From Tricholoma matsutake (Eukaryota > Basidiomycota > Agaricomycetes > Agaricales > Tricholomataceae), in contig AP026544.2 of the NCBI GenBank assembly GCA_026075535.2, forward strand, positions 8,246,001-8,310,000: 64,000 nucleotides of DNA. The letters are read 5' to 3'. The translations under genes were made by a program, and so were the position numbers. Positions 11,101-22,600 of the stretch are shown here, one piece after another; position 1 is the stretch's first letter, and the number at the start of each line of letters is the position of its first letter. The notes below the pieces were generated by a model that worked only from the letters and a program-made list of their open reading frames with translations, was not told the origin of the DNA and ran no database searches.

Positions 11101-12548
11101 ACACCGAGCTCCAGGGAACCCTGGTCTCAGTGATAATGAAGGACGACCTCGTAAATGACGCTTTACGAGCCCTGAAGAACAACGGAACTCCCCCAATCAA
11201 GTCTGCATTGGAGGACTGGAAATTTGAAGATGGCCTGCTCTTTTTTAAAGACAGATGCTACATGCCACAGGATGAAACCCTCTGCCAAGCGATCATACAG
11301 AAATATCATGACAGCATCACGACAGGGCACCCTGGACAATGGCAAACAATCAAACTGATCCGACAAGACTACTGGTGGCCAGGAATGGCCAATTTCATCA
11401 AGAAGTATGTCAAAGGCTGCACAAAATGCCAGCAAATGAAAGTGAACACACACCCAATGACCCCCCCACTGACACTGATATCATCTGATGCCAGCAGACC
11501 ATTCGAGCTGGTAATGACAGATTTTATTATGGATCTGCCCGTAATAAACAGATTTGACTCAATCATGGTTGTGGTAGACCATGGTCTTACAAAGGGGGTA
11601 ATTTTTATCCCTTGCACGAAGATGATCGATGCACTTGGTCCCACAGACCTTTACCTGCGCCATGTATACACAGGATTTGGACTCCCTGGAAGAATCATCT
11701 CAGACAGAGACCCTCAATTCGCATCCAAACTCTTTCAAGAACTCGGACGATTGCTTGAGATTAAGCTATCCATGAGCACCACCTATCACCCCCAGACCGA
11801 TGGAGAAATGGAGCGAGTAAACCAAGAGCTAGAGGTTTACCTCCACATGTTCTGTTCAAACAAACCCGAAGATTGGGAGCGTTATCTCCCAATGGCAGAA
11901 TTCGCACACAACCAGAAGATGCACTCTGCAGTAAAACACTTGCTGTTTTACTTGATGATGGGATATCAACCACGCACTATCCCCACCCCATATGAAAAGA
12001 CAAACATGCTGGCTGCCGAACAGAGAATCCAAGAACTTCTCTCTGCAAGAAGGGAAGCTCTTGCCACACACAAACTGGCCAGACAGGCTATGGCTGCCCA
12101 AACGAAAGGGCGATACAAACTGTTCAAGGTTGGAGAGCAAGTATGGCTCAACTCCAAGAACCTGAAGATTGGCTACCCAATGAGAAAACTGGCGCCAAAA
12201 TGAGAAGGGCCCTTTGTGATTGAAGATGCCTTGTCAAGAATGACATACCAACTGAAACTGTCGCCGAGATGGAAGATCCACCCGGTATTCCATGCAGCTT
12301 TACTCACACAATACCATGAGAACGACACTCATGGGCAAAACTTCCTGACTCCACCACCTGACCTTGTGGAAGGAGAAAACAAATATGAGGTGGAAGTGAT
12401 CACCGCACACAAGAAGCACGGCAAGACACGCCGTTACCTCATGAAATGGGTTGACTACCTGACATCCGAAAACACATGGGAACCCAAATCGAACCTGAAG
12501 AATGCCTCCGAGATCCTGATGGCATATAAAAAGAGGTACCACCTCTGA
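8165..12548 (+). pseudogene. pol of element B: protease, RT, RNase H, integrase, chromodomain
   Basis: Frame 2 from 8165 encodes an aspartic protease (LLNSGAGGVFID near 8310; the catalytic Asp of DSG is Asn), a four-unit coiled-coil repeat (8759-9028), then reverse transcriptase from about 9490 ([24 protein letters not shown]). Near 10110 an extra base shifts to frame 3, which carries catalytic YMDD (10234-10245), RNase H with its first Asp (VVESDASKF near 10660), the integrase HHCC finger (H-X3-H near 11300; C-X2-C near 11420), integrase core (TDFIMDLP; DRDPQF; QTDGEMERVNQE) and a chromodomain (YLMKWVDYL, ENTWEP; 12420-12490). In-frame TGAs are at 8633, 8735, 8741, 9026, 9191, 9398, 9461, 10491, 10923 and 12201, several at positions where Ty3 proteins have Arg. 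Confidence 0.9.
8759..9028 (+). repeat. Tandem repeat coding for a charged coiled coil in pol
   Basis: About four imperfect units of 21-23 codons built on the pattern RERLSKEKERNLARAQMAVAK. The product is a Lys/Glu/Arg-rich helix with an Ala/Leu seam lying between protease and reverse transcriptase, a position normally occupied by a short linker. Confidence 0.75.
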
Positions 12549-12584
12549 TGAAACCCAGAACCCCTCCCCTTTTTCCCACCATGA

Positions 12585-12605
12585 CCCCCCCCCCCCCCCC
12601 CCCCC
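12585..12605 (+). repeat. 21-nt poly-C tract
   Basis: Uninterrupted run of 21 C just after the chromodomain stop and 5 nt before the ATG of the next frame. Length may be unstable in both the genome and the assembly. Confidence 0.9.
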
Positions 12606-12609
12606 GAAA

Positions 12610-13335
12610 ATGCCTGCTGAACGATGATTCACCCGAGAATACCTACGAAACCAATCAAATGCTGATGCCCTTCACATTCACCTCGCCCATGACCCACCAA
12701 AATACCATCTTGCCAGGATGTGCTTCTACTACACAAGCACAATCAAACAGATGGAACAAAACCTAGAAGAAGCGATGAACGATGCAGATGCCCTGGGGAT
12801 CAAACAGACGATCCAGGAGATGATTGCACCGCAGTCAGACAGACCGAGAATAGCTGAGGAAAGACCTCACACCCCCCTAGATTGACACAGACGACCACTG
12901 ACCTTGCCCTCACCATTCAGCAAGCGGAACAACAGAGATGAACGACGAGCTCCCTCTGGAGACTCCTCCCATTCTATGAAGAACCTGAAGATTGTGCCTA
13001 GGGCACCTGAAGTAATCGATCTGACCACCCCCAAACCCGAACTGAAAACCACCCAATCGCCTTGGTCCCCCCCACACATGAGACATGCCAGATGTTTCAT
13101 CTGCCAAGAGATAGGCCATTTTGGCCTGATTTGCCAACAATATATTTGCAAGTATTGCAAACAGCGAGGCCCTGGACACTATAGGATGAACTGCCTGGAG
13201 AAACCTCAGAAAGATTGAGAGGCCGATCAAAGAGAAACCAAACACAGACAGCAGCTCTTCTTTAACTCCAGATACAATGATTTTGATGATGACACGATGG
13301 GAAACATGACAGGAGAGCCATATGGAAGGATTTAA
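12610..13335 (+). pseudogene. Extra ORF3 of element B: zinc-knuckle protein
   Basis: A single frame from ATG 12610 to TAA 13333-13335, about 241 codons, with TGA at 12625, 12883 and 13216. Visible are a helical segment (IKQMEQNLEEAMNDADAL, near 12745-12800), a basic region and two zinc knuckles: CFICQEIGHFGLIC (C-X2-C-X4-H-X4-C) and CKYCKQRGPGHYRMNC (C-X2-C-X6-H-X4-C). It lies between pol and the 3' LTR where retroviruses keep env or accessory genes. The knuckles suggest nucleic-acid binding; the gag of this element already has its own knuckle. I do not recognise the whole protein. Confidence 0.6.
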
Positions 13336-13353
13336 AAGGCAGAGCTCAAGACG

Positions 13354-13641
13354 ATGGCATGACAAGACAGACCCATGCTCACAGGAATTATGATCCTCAC
13401 CATCGTCATTGGCATGATCCTGGCTGCAGCGGCAGCCCTAACCTTTGCATTTTGCCTCTACACCATCTTCCGAACAGAACCTGAACCCCCGATTACAGAC
13501 ATTGAATTTGCCATCCCGCAACGCCCCCCTTTCAATGATACCACTGACTCCTTGACACCGCTACCTAGGGCAGCACAAACCAGAAGAACCCGATCATGGT
13601 CTGAGTTCAGACATGAACTATTCCTCCATTGTATCCCTTGA
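13354..13641 (+). pseudogene. Extra ORF4 of element B: small single-pass membrane protein
   Basis: In the same frame as ORF3. It starts at ATG 13354 (with a TGA at 13360) or at ATG 13375. From 13375 the product has a long N-terminal hydrophobic stretch of about 30 residues (LTGIMILTIVIGMILAAAAA and following) and then a polar, Pro-rich tail of about 55 residues. This looks like one membrane anchor with a short cytosolic or lumenal tail. No fusion peptide, cysteine-rich ectodomain or glycoprotein features are visible, so calling it an envelope protein is not justified. Confidence 0.5.
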
Positions 13642-13730
13642 CCCTGACCTACCCACATAACCAGACCATGCCCGATCAGACCACAAAGGAGAGACAAAGA
13701 TTTAGGTCGAAGCGTGGAACCTTCGACCAT

Positions 13731-13743
13731 AGTGGGGGGGTAA
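13731..13743 (+). other. Polypurine tract of element B
   Basis: AGTGGGGGGGTAA directly precedes the 3' LTR, the expected site for plus-strand priming. Confidence 0.7.
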
Positions 13744-14438
13744 TGTTACAATTTTCCTTGTAACTCACGAGACCCAACCGACCCAACTGACCTGATGATC
13801 CCCTCCAGACAGGAGGCACTACCTGATTCATGCCTAGGGCATGTCCTTGACACCAGACACATGCACAACGCATGCCAACTGCATGCATTTGATCCCCTTC
13901 CCGTGGAAGGCACCCTTGACACATGATGACTCCATGCACCCAAACCCACACCCACACATGCTGTGATATGACAGTCCCTTGACATGAGGTCCATGATGTC
14001 GGACTCTCATGATCGACATGCTGCACCGCAGCATGTCCTTGACATCGGATCCTTGACATCGGATCCGTGACATCGGACGCCTCATGCAAGGCATGAGACC
14101 TATTGGTTCTATTCTTACTTGATACGCATCTATCTTTCCAATTGGATGATACGGACCTCCCTTGTAGTATAAGTACTGCAACTCGTAGTAGGGATGTCCT
14201 TAGTTTAGATCTAGGCAATCTACAGCCTTAACTTGCAACTCGCAAACTTACTCGAAACCACTAAGGAAGCCCCTTAGTGCGTGAACCTGAACAACTCCAC
14301 GCAGAAGGCCTGTTAGAGTGCACTATCCATCTTACATTGGACGCTCCAAGTAAGACTAGTGCCAAATGACTTGTCGAGGAAGCACCTTGCCAAACAACAT
14401 CGACTAGATCGAGTGGTTGAGGCTTCGCCCTTAACAGG
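13744..14438 (+). repeat. 3' LTR of element B, full length
   Basis: 695 bp from TGTTACAATTTTCC to CCCTTAACA, with canonical TG...CA ends. It holds tandem GACATCGGATCC-type repeats near 14040-14080, a TATA-like box near 14168 and the predicted transcript start at 14201. Confidence 0.9.
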
Positions 14439-14785
14439 AAGAGTTCACACTCTTCCTTCTTCTGTGGGTTATAGTGGCCATCAGCACTGTAACCACATGG
14501 ACTTTACAGGCCCATCAATTATTATCGGCAGCCTTTCATGATGCCAAACGTGATGGACTATCTAGCCTCATTGACCCGGAGCTGGTCAGAGCCATTGCCG
14601 AGCATCTCCAACATCAACCATCCAGTTCCCACCTAGTGCCTACCTGAGGCCAAGCAACACAATTCCTGACCTTGACAACTCTCGACCACCACCACTCAAA
14701 ATTGAACCACCACACCAAACAAGGTTTTAGAATGATACCGGTGACCCTAAATGATGTTTCTGTGTTGGGCCTTAGGGGGAGCGAT
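14439..14785 (+). pseudogene. Coding remnant of an unidentified retroelement
   Basis: A reading with protein-like composition runs about 14515-14645 (SAAFHDAKRDGLSSLIDPEL, followed by VRAIAEHLQHQ) to a TGA. The segment ends in a purine-rich GGGGGAGCGA (14775-14784) just before a TG start, as a polypurine tract precedes an LTR. Not assigned to a family. Confidence 0.35.
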
Positions 14786-15199
14786 TGTCACAGACATACC
14801 TCCTGAGGTACATGGGCCAAGGTGAGGGTAAGGCATTGGTGCCTTGTACATACATATGCATCTCTTCACTCTCTGAGTTGAGATTGCAATGAGGGCATTG
14901 CTATTTGGAGGAGGGGCACATGTAGCTGTGGCAGTAGTGCACATAGCAGAGTCCATAGCAGAGCCGTGCCAGAGTCCAGCATTCCCCTTAGTGGTCACAT
15001 GACATTGTAGATAGAGACGTGTGTGCGCAGATAGGAATTCATCTTTGCTTGTCTGCATCCTTTCCAACTCACATCTAGTAGTAGACTCGAGCCCTGTCCA
15101 AACTGTCTCGTCTAGTAGTAGACGAGACCCTGAGAGACCGCACGGCTCCAGCATACTTCACCTGGTGGCCATCATCTGATCTATCGCATTAACCCTCCA
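14786..15199 (+). repeat. Candidate LTR of another element
   Basis: Starts TGTCACAGAC after a purine tract and ends CCTCCA. It is followed at 15201 by TGGTATCAG, which matches the first bases of an initiator-tRNA primer site used by many Ty1/copia elements. No second copy lies in the window, so the ends are unproved. An alternative is an ordinary splice donor at ATCAGTAAGT (15205-15214). Confidence 0.35.
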
Positions 15200-15397
15200 A
15201 TGGTATCAGTAAGTGTCCCAATTACAAGAATTGATGAGTTATTTTATTTTTTTAGCCCAAGGCTCAACAAGACTCCTGTAATATCAACATGAACACAATG
15301 CATGAAAAGAAATAGTTTTATGGAATTATCATTGTATGCTTTGTATTGTACTCACTAATTCAATAGATGTGATGTGGAACAAACAATGAACATCAAA

Positions 15398-18300
15398 TTA
15401 TAAGTCATCTTCTGTACTTATCATAGTATCTAAAGTAATCTTTTTGCCTACTACAAAGCAATTTTTAAGTGCTGCATAAGTTTCAGGATTGCTGTGCTCC
15501 TCAGGTTTGAGAGAAAATGGAAATATTGCAATGACACTCTTGATTGCCTTGGCATCAATGACAGTGACATTTTTCTGAGAACCTCGATATCGACAGACAC
15601 GAAGTGCTTGGCTAGAATCTTGCAGGTAAGTTTGTATTGGTTCAGAGTACAGGCACAAAACAGCAACGGCATGTGCTTGCTCCATGAATCAAAGGTGGCA
15701 AAAGTATTGAACTTCAGCAAAGTAGATGTGTCCATTGACCTCAAACTAATTGAAGTAAGCTTGGGGAATCAACATGGTGAGAGACTCACATACCTTGACA
15801 TTTTGAGAGACACGAGGTTGTGTCAGCAATTTCTCCTTGAAGGCAGACCGAACTCGCTGTCCATCGGGCAGCTGCAACCATGCCCAGTGGTGTATCAAAA
15901 ATGAGGTTCATTGTTCAGGATAGATTTCCTCCAGGTATGCCTGAATTGCGAGATCTTCTGTTGAGCCTTCCAATGGAAAATGTCGGTGGTCTTCCTTCTC
16001 TGGCAAGAAAGCATAGCTGTCTCCCAGATCACAGGCAGCATGAGGCAGTGCATTAATTGTCAGATCAAAGTCACAAACAAGCACTTTCGCAGCATTTATT
16101 TGTGCACAAAGGAGGCCACATTCTGATAAGTTCATGAAAGGATTCGAGTGTTGATGGATTTCGTGGACGAGATTACCAATCGTGTTTTCAAGCACCCATT
16201 GAGCATAAAGACCAAGGGGACCCAAGCATGCAGTTTCTGTTGCAAGATGAATCACAGTATGGACACAGGGCAGTACAAGATGAATGCGATGGAGATCCCT
16301 GTCGCAGTAGGTCCTCTCAAATTCCTTGGCCCATTCCAAAAGAAGCATGTGAGTGTGTTGAAGCTCAGATGCGGGAATTGTCTGCTGATGGATAACACGA
16401 CAGCCAGAAACTACCTTACAGAAATGGATCCAGATTTCGCAAGGGAGGATGAGACAAAAGACAGCAGGACCAAGTACCCAGAAGTAGTTGATCCATTTGA
16501 TTGCTTTGTACCCAGTATTGATCTTCTCTTTAGGGTTTCGCGGGGTACAACCAAATGAAGAGGGAAAAAATGGAGCCATCGAAGCAACAAGTTCACCATG
16601 TTCAACCCAAGTGGCTTCATTGTGGAGGACTTGGAAACTTGATTTGGGTCCAATTATGTTAACCTTGCCATGCCAGAGGTTGAGAAGGTGCAGAGGGAGG
16701 TTGTTGCCATTCAAGTGCATCAAGTCAACAGTGAAGAGGAGAGGAGGCGGATACATGGAATTGGGCTGGAAACCAAGACAAATAGTTGGATGCATGATCC
16801 CAGTATTGAGCCGACGTTCTTCAAATGTGGTCTTCATTGAACTGGTGAGGACAAGTTGAAGGTTCGCCAAGTATTGCTGAGGATCGCCAACAGTAAGGGT
16901 CTGTAGATGAACATCTGGGTGCCGACAGTTATCCAGTACCTTGCAATTCTTGATACAGTTCCACGATGGATGGTCATTGCAATCATAAGGAAGTGTCGCC
17001 ATAGGATAATAAGTACCTGCACCTGGTTTATGGCGCTCACCAGCTGGGCATTGAATGCGACAGCCATGAGCTCCCTGGTGTCCAACGAAGCCAGTAAGAT
17101 CCGTGAGAGACACTGTGTCTGCATTGCCTGCCACGAAAAAAATGTTCGAATCGGAAACTCGTTGTCTCTGACCATCCCAGATAGCAAGGCCACCCTCACG
17201 TTGAATGGCAGAGATGTGTCAAAAGCTTGGAATTAGGTATGACTCGACTCTCTTAGGAGGATTGGGTCCAGGAACGAAGCCACCAGGAAGTATATAAGCC
17301 TTTTTGTAGCCCAAGTCAGGGCTCAGATTGAGAATGATCCAGACAAAGAAGTAGCAGTCAGAATCTTTGTCATGGTAGAGCTGGGCGCCATAGAGAGAAA
17401 ACAAGACGAGAGTGTCGTCCTCCTTGATAAGCCCAGATTTCACAGCCTCAAGGTACTGGTAGCCGTCATAGATGTCTTCGTACACATCAGTAGGCTTTCC
17501 TGGGTTCCAATTGAGCTTCTCGTGGATGGCCGCAGTTTTGCGATTCCTATAACGCATCCAATTTGCCCCTTCTGGTGTCTGCCATTGTGCTTGTATTTGC
17601 GGACCCAGTGGAATCATGTAAAACCGCTTGAGTGGGATCTCACCCGGCTTCTTGGGGTCATATCAGCACTCAGCACATTCAGGACACTGTTGCAAGTTGG
17701 CGAAAGGACCAGTGAAAGCGACACAAGAATTTGGACACATGTCCGTTTCGATTTGCGTAATCCCAGAGAGCTTCTCGAGGCGGCTTTTTACGACCCAGTA
17801 TGAATGGAGAGGGCTGTCAGGACGGGTTTTGTTGAATACGCGACGCGCTTCGTCGTAGGCCGACTTCGGGTGAGCAGCCAAGGCACTGAACAGCTCGAGG
17901 GAGATTTGAGTCTGCTCGTCGAGTTCAGGAATGTCTCTTGATGGATTTCGGAGCTGATAGAGAATATCATCATCGATATCATGTTCTAGTCGTCCGATTC
18001 GGATGCTGGCTATCATATCCTGCGAAAGCGCGAGATTTTCGAGAAAGGCACGAGGGAATGTATCGTAACTGAGAGGCTGCATGGGCTGGACAGGAGTAGT
18101 TGGAGGAACTGGAGGAACTGGAGGAATGTGATGCTCCTGTGGCTCCATGTCAACATCTTGATTAGAGAAGTTGCCGTAGTAGTTGTCTGAGTTGAGGCCA
18201 TCCTGCTGAGGAGTTGTATCTGGAGCACGAGAACCTGTACCAACACCTGCTTCGGATGCAGCCTAGAGAACACAAAAGCACAAGTCAAGATTGCCAAGCT

Positions 18301-18462
18301 ATCCAGAGGAGCGTCGTTTACAGATCGAGAAGCCTGTGTTGCTGCCGCTTGATTAGCATGATATCGTAGCTGCCTTGGTGTAACCCAAGCTCCTCCAGCG
18401 CAGTATTTCACACACTTGCATATCTTAGTTTTGCTAAAATCAGTGGGAGGGGGTGGGGGCAT
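15398..18462 (-). pseudogene. Plavaka/Tnp2 (CACTA-type) transposase
   Basis: Exon 1 (18462-18322) starts MPPPPPTDFSKTK and has a zinc-finger-like CKCVKYC...RYH motif. A 59-nt intron (18321-18263) follows. The next exon runs through LSYDTFPRAFLENLAL, KSRLEKLSGI, a CPNSC/CPEC cysteine cluster, then DGYQYLEAVKSG, LVLFSLYGAQLYHDKDSDCY, KKAYILPGGFVPGPN, LVGHQGAHGCRIQCP-type and ERTYCDRDLHRIHLV blocks. A 48-nt intron (15793-15746) precedes the tail AVAVLCLYSEP...VIDAKAIKSVIAIFPFS and TAA. This order matches the basidiomycete Plavaka lineage of Tnp2 transposases, a DDE-type cut-and-paste enzyme. TGA codons interrupt it at 17663, 17219, 15908 and 15689, so this copy is inactive. Terminal inverted repeats were not found. 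Confidence 0.85.
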
Positions 18463-19077
18463 AAGACGTTCAAGTTGTATATTTACGGCCGCAGACGACG
18501 ACGATGCACGAAATCGTCGACTTAACCAAAAAATATTTTTTAGCTTAGGTAAGACGACAAACATCATTTTTGTTTATTACCCCAATCCCTTCGATAAGGA
18601 ATCAAAAGGGATCTCCAAGGGATCCGCAGGGATACCCAGGTACGGACTTTTGACTGGGAGTCACGGCCAGGCCAATCATCAAACTGTAAGATTAGACTAT
18701 GTACTATAAAATCATTCTAAAGACGAATAGAGAATTCCCCGTGACCTGCGACCTCCGCTGCGGTCACGGCCGATCGCTGACTCAGCGGGCACAGCCACTC
18801 GTCCCGCCTCCCTCCACTGCCGAGGTCACAGCGTGTTCGAACTCCACACGCCGAGCTTCCAGGATGCCGCAGCGTCCGCTTGTGCTGGCCGCCAACCATG
18901 ATGCCGGCCGCTCTTGCCTGCTGCCTTTCTCAGAGCTCGAGGAACTTGGCCTCCGGCTCACGAACAAACGAAGTCTCCACGTGCTGCGGGTAGATTTTCT
19001 GGAGGCCTCCTTCACGGTTTTCATTTTATTTTGTGAGCGTTTGGCGCTCCCTCCTTCCCTTTTCTAAATTCTATTAT
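18463..19077. other. Tnp2 upstream region and a GC-rich island
   Basis: 18463-18730 is AT-rich and non-coding; it repeats the word GGGATC/CCCTT near 18590-18640. From about 18733 to 19060 the base composition changes sharply to GC-rich. This piece has open frames on both strands (for example 18699-19067 plus, 18782-19024 minus), but neither resembles a known family. It begins with GTGACCTGC and GGTCAC words that recur near 23320-23365, beyond the Crypton gene. Confidence 0.35.
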
Positions 19078-19446
19078 CTATTTTGCATGCTTCGTTGGGA
19101 GCTGGAGGGGACGCAGTTCTGGGTGTTTGCCAGCTTGAACATGGACAGGCATGCGGCGAAATTTTGCATTGCAGCTATCAAGCCAGAGGCTATCATCACA
19201 CAGAATAACATTAGTATTTTGCTTGTGGAATAAAAAACAAGCCCAGTAGTACCTGATATCAATGCCAACACGCAAGGCATGTTCTCTGTTATGATTGCGC
19301 ACGAAATCTTCCAACGTTGCAAACTCGCGGAATGATATTTTTTCTTTCACTGGATCAACTACCTATTGAGTTCAGGGAGCAGTGAGCTCATTGTCACGAT
19401 GACCGAATTGCAGAGGACATACCTCCCACAGTCTTTCTACACCCAT
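19078..19446 (-). pseudogene. N-terminal fragment of an XPG/Rad2-type (GEN1-like) nuclease
   Basis: Minus strand: ATG at 19446 gives MGVERLWE; an intron (GTATGT...CTCAATAG) leads to VVDPVKEKISFREFATLEDF and RVGIDI. A second intron precedes SLWLDSCNAKF and HPELRPLQL, then a stop at 19078. MGV.xLW and GIDxSLW/GIDASIW are the start of the XPG N domain, where the first metal-binding Asp sits (D of GID). XPG nucleases cut branched DNA; small Agaricomycete GEN1-like relatives are common. The rest of the N domain, the I domain and its acidic residues are absent because the sequence changes to the GC-rich island, so this is a broken copy. It lies 160 bp downstream of the Crypton gene on the same strand. 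Confidence 0.6.
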
Positions 19447-19608
19447 CTTGCAAGTCTGTTTCAACAAGGGGGTTAGACTGACTCAGCGACATGCCAAATA
19501 CAATTTCTTTTTTCTTCTTTCAAACGAATACATAGATATGACATTGAAGTAACATGTATAGTACATGAAGAGGATGATATAACTACTCGAACATCAATAA
19601 AAAAAGAA

Positions 19609-22600
19609 CTAGACTAGACCTTTTTGTTTTTTTGACCGCCGAGGGTCAACAGGTTGCGCTCGCCGTTTTTTGACAGAGTTGCCAGAACCAGAGAGACCAG
19701 ATTGAGAAGAAGAAGCATCACCCAGGTTATTTGAGGCCATTGAACCTTCGGACGGGATCGAGTCACTCGACGACAGGTCAAGCATTGATGGCAAGCTAGC
19801 TTCAACTTTCAAGCGAAGTTGCCAGGAATTGATGTTTCCGTTTCTCACCCTTTTCTCGAGCATCCTTGTAGCGTAGCTCTTTGATTTCCTTCGCGAGTGC
19901 ATTGAGTCCTTTCTTCTTTTTGCCCTCGCCACGCATCTTCTCAAGATCCTGAATGACAACACGGGGCGAGAGTTTTTCTGATGCCGCTCGAGATTCAATC
20001 CATTCCAGTATTTCACGGAACCTCTCCCACTGTTTTCTTTGCTGTTATTCTTTTGTTAGAAGGTGGAATCTTAGATCCAAAAAAATAAGAACGTGCATTT
20101 GGCCCTTTACGCCATTTCGATGAGAAATATTGTTCAACAAGACGGAGTGGAGGTTTGATGCCTATCTGAACACCATCGTCGTCGAAAACCTGCTCTCCAA
20201 AATTGTAACATGCCCAGATTTCTTCAAGCGAGAATTGATCAACAGTTTTTGATGGGTGCCAGGAGCTCCATAGGAGTTTTGGTTGTTTGATGAGCGCAAA
20301 CACATCGCTCCAAGAGGCAGACATCTGTCTGAGAATAGGTGGGAAAAACAAAGCTGGCTGGCCTGCAAAACATTATCTCATGTCAACGATGCAAGCAAAA
20401 ATGGATGGCTAACCTGGTTCGCAAAATGCTTCAACTGGTGGAAGATGGAGTTCAGGCCGATTTGGCAGATCATGTAAACTTGAGTGCTGAGGCTGGCTCT
20501 CGCTTTCCGTGATATTGATATCTGAATGAGGGTCATGGGAAATGTCGGAAGTTGTGGGCTCGTTGTGGTGTCGAGTATTTGAGGATGGTGGTGCCGGATG
20601 TGCAAATGTATTGCTAGCAGCTTAAGAGTGATTTGTTTGGATAAGCGCGAGCGATTGAAGACATAATGCAAAACACATACTGGCTTGAGCAGCATAACGC
20701 TCGCAGGAAAATCCTTTTGCAGGCGACAAAGCGGCGGTGCGACGCAGAACACTTTGGATGGCCTGCTTCATCTCCAAGCGGTGCACATCTATTAGGCTGC
20801 GAACCTCCTCTAATGTCGTACGAACACATTCATCCTGAATCCGTGAAAGGTCCACCGGATTCCCCCTGGTCGCCTGCAGCAGCGCAAGTTCCGTTGGGAA
20901 GGTCGTCCGCATCCAATTCCGGATATCTTGACTGGCTAATGCTGGGAGCTTGAAAAGAGACGACTCGGGGCATAATTGATATATTGCTGCACCACACTAA
21001 ACATAAATTAGACAAATCTAACACGAAGAAAGGTTGTTGATACCTGGAAAAGATATGGACCAGTAGTTAGCCGTTCCAACTAAGTTCTCTCGCCCTTTCA
21101 AGCAACAAAAATACTCGGTCAGACAAACACAGAAAAGGTGTCAAAAGAAAATGCCTACCAACAACTTCGGAGTATAGGCGCTCTGCCATTGGGCAGACAA
21201 GCTTGAGGAACTGTTCTAGGACTTGGACATGTCGCCAGACAGGGTCATATACCTCGTGTGCCTTGTAACCGTGCGCTGCAAGAATGGCCTACAATGGAGG
21301 ATTAGAAACTCAGCATATTAAAATAGCAACACACATTTTTTGGGAGTGCTGGGCCCTGGCGCATATACATCAAAATAGGTTTCGCCGCGGACCCAACCCA
21401 TCTTCGCAGTTTCTCTGGCATCAACACTGCGAAGCGACAGTTCATCGATAACCCTTTCAATGCCCAAGAATTGAACGTACCCGAGACCTTCTTGTTTATA
21501 TCCGAGAATATGACGTGGCAGGTGTACTTTGAGCCGTGAGTTGAAACCTGCTGTCGAGAATGCTTTGACATAAAGATTATATAGATTTTGTTCATTATAT
21601 GGAGTTGTTGGTGACTCTACTCCATGAAGAATCCGAATCGGTGATGACCTTCGTGAGTATCCAATCATCAGGTTATTTTGAGACCTACTTGTCGCCAGCT
21701 TTTGTTCTTAGACCAGTTAACGTCGAGCATTGCTGTGATATCCTTGACATCATAATATAGTGATGATAAAAAGCAAATGCGCCAAGTGGACACATCTCAG
21801 GCCTGTTGTGAGCAACGAAGACCGAGTACGACGGGTTCACTGTCTTGGGAGCCTCAGATAACAAATTGATTATAACATAAGAGCGATTCCTACCATCCGC
21901 ATGCCCCTGCGTCCCGCTTTTTCTTGCCCTTGCAGGCCCAGCCCAGCATGTATTTCCGTCTGCCTGTTGGGATGCAGCAGTGTATACGGTTGGAGCTCGG
22001 CTAACTTGAGTGCACGGAAATCGTCGCCGCGATTTCCAGTTGCATGCTGGCATGTCCATGCGAGGTGGCCATTGATGACGGAGCGGACTGCGAAAACAGT
22101 TATTGGCAAAAAAAAAAAGGTATTAAAATAGGTACTCACGCTCTCGATGTTTGAGAAACGCTATACCAACTGAATCCAACTGTTTCTGTGTGATCTCGGC
22201 GAGGAATGTGTTCGCGATGATGTCAGGTGCATCTTCACTAGGCACCAGGCCAGTGGCCACTGGATACAGCTTGGTTAGCAATGGAACCACAGCGTGATGA
22301 AGGCGTCCGCTTACTCTCGAACTCGTTCCAAGGCCTCATCCATTCGATTCTTTATAGCATCCCAGACTATAACTGACGTGACTGGTCGGCGATCCTTCAA
22401 AGAGAAATCAGACGCATCTTGCTCCTTCCGAATCCGTGATACACCGAAAAAGAGCTTCTTCAGTTGAGACTGCGAGAAAATGAAAAATAAAAACATTATG
22501 TAAAGAATAGAGACTCACAGCCCCGATGAAGGTGCCAGGGATATCCTCTCCGCGCCGGTTACGCTTGGGACGCTCAGCCGAATATTTGATGAACACAAGA

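Larger units (their letters stand above)
6539..14438 (+). mobile_element. Ty3/gypsy chromovirus B (LTR retrotransposon)
   Basis: Order: 5'-truncated LTR, complementary primer site, gag, protease, repeat-coded coiled coil, reverse transcriptase, RNase H, integrase, chromodomain, two extra frames, polypurine tract, full 3' LTR. The C-terminal chromodomain makes it a chromovirus. The 5' LTR lacks about the first 290 bp present in the 3' copy, so the target duplication cannot be checked. At least 18 in-frame stops, nearly all TGA, plus one or two frameshifts show it is not autonomous now. It interrupts a KDZ-associated gene on the left; on the right it abuts remains of another retroelement. Confidence 0.9.

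Noticed and set aside
7398..13362. TGA read as a sense codon (Arg) in element B
   Set aside because: All premature stops being TGA at Arg sites could suggest recoding, but CGA and AGA Arg codons are also common in the same frames, host genes here use TGA as a true stop (AKR1, SDR, AA9), and methylation-driven CGA-to-TGA decay explains the pattern without a new code.
13354..13641. ORF4 of element B as a retroviral-type envelope protein
   Set aside because: Too short, with no ectodomain cysteines, cleavage site or fusion segment; only one membrane span is visible.
14439..14443. GGAAG as target duplication of element B
   Set aside because: The matching left flank is lost with the truncated 5' LTR, so no duplication can be demonstrated.
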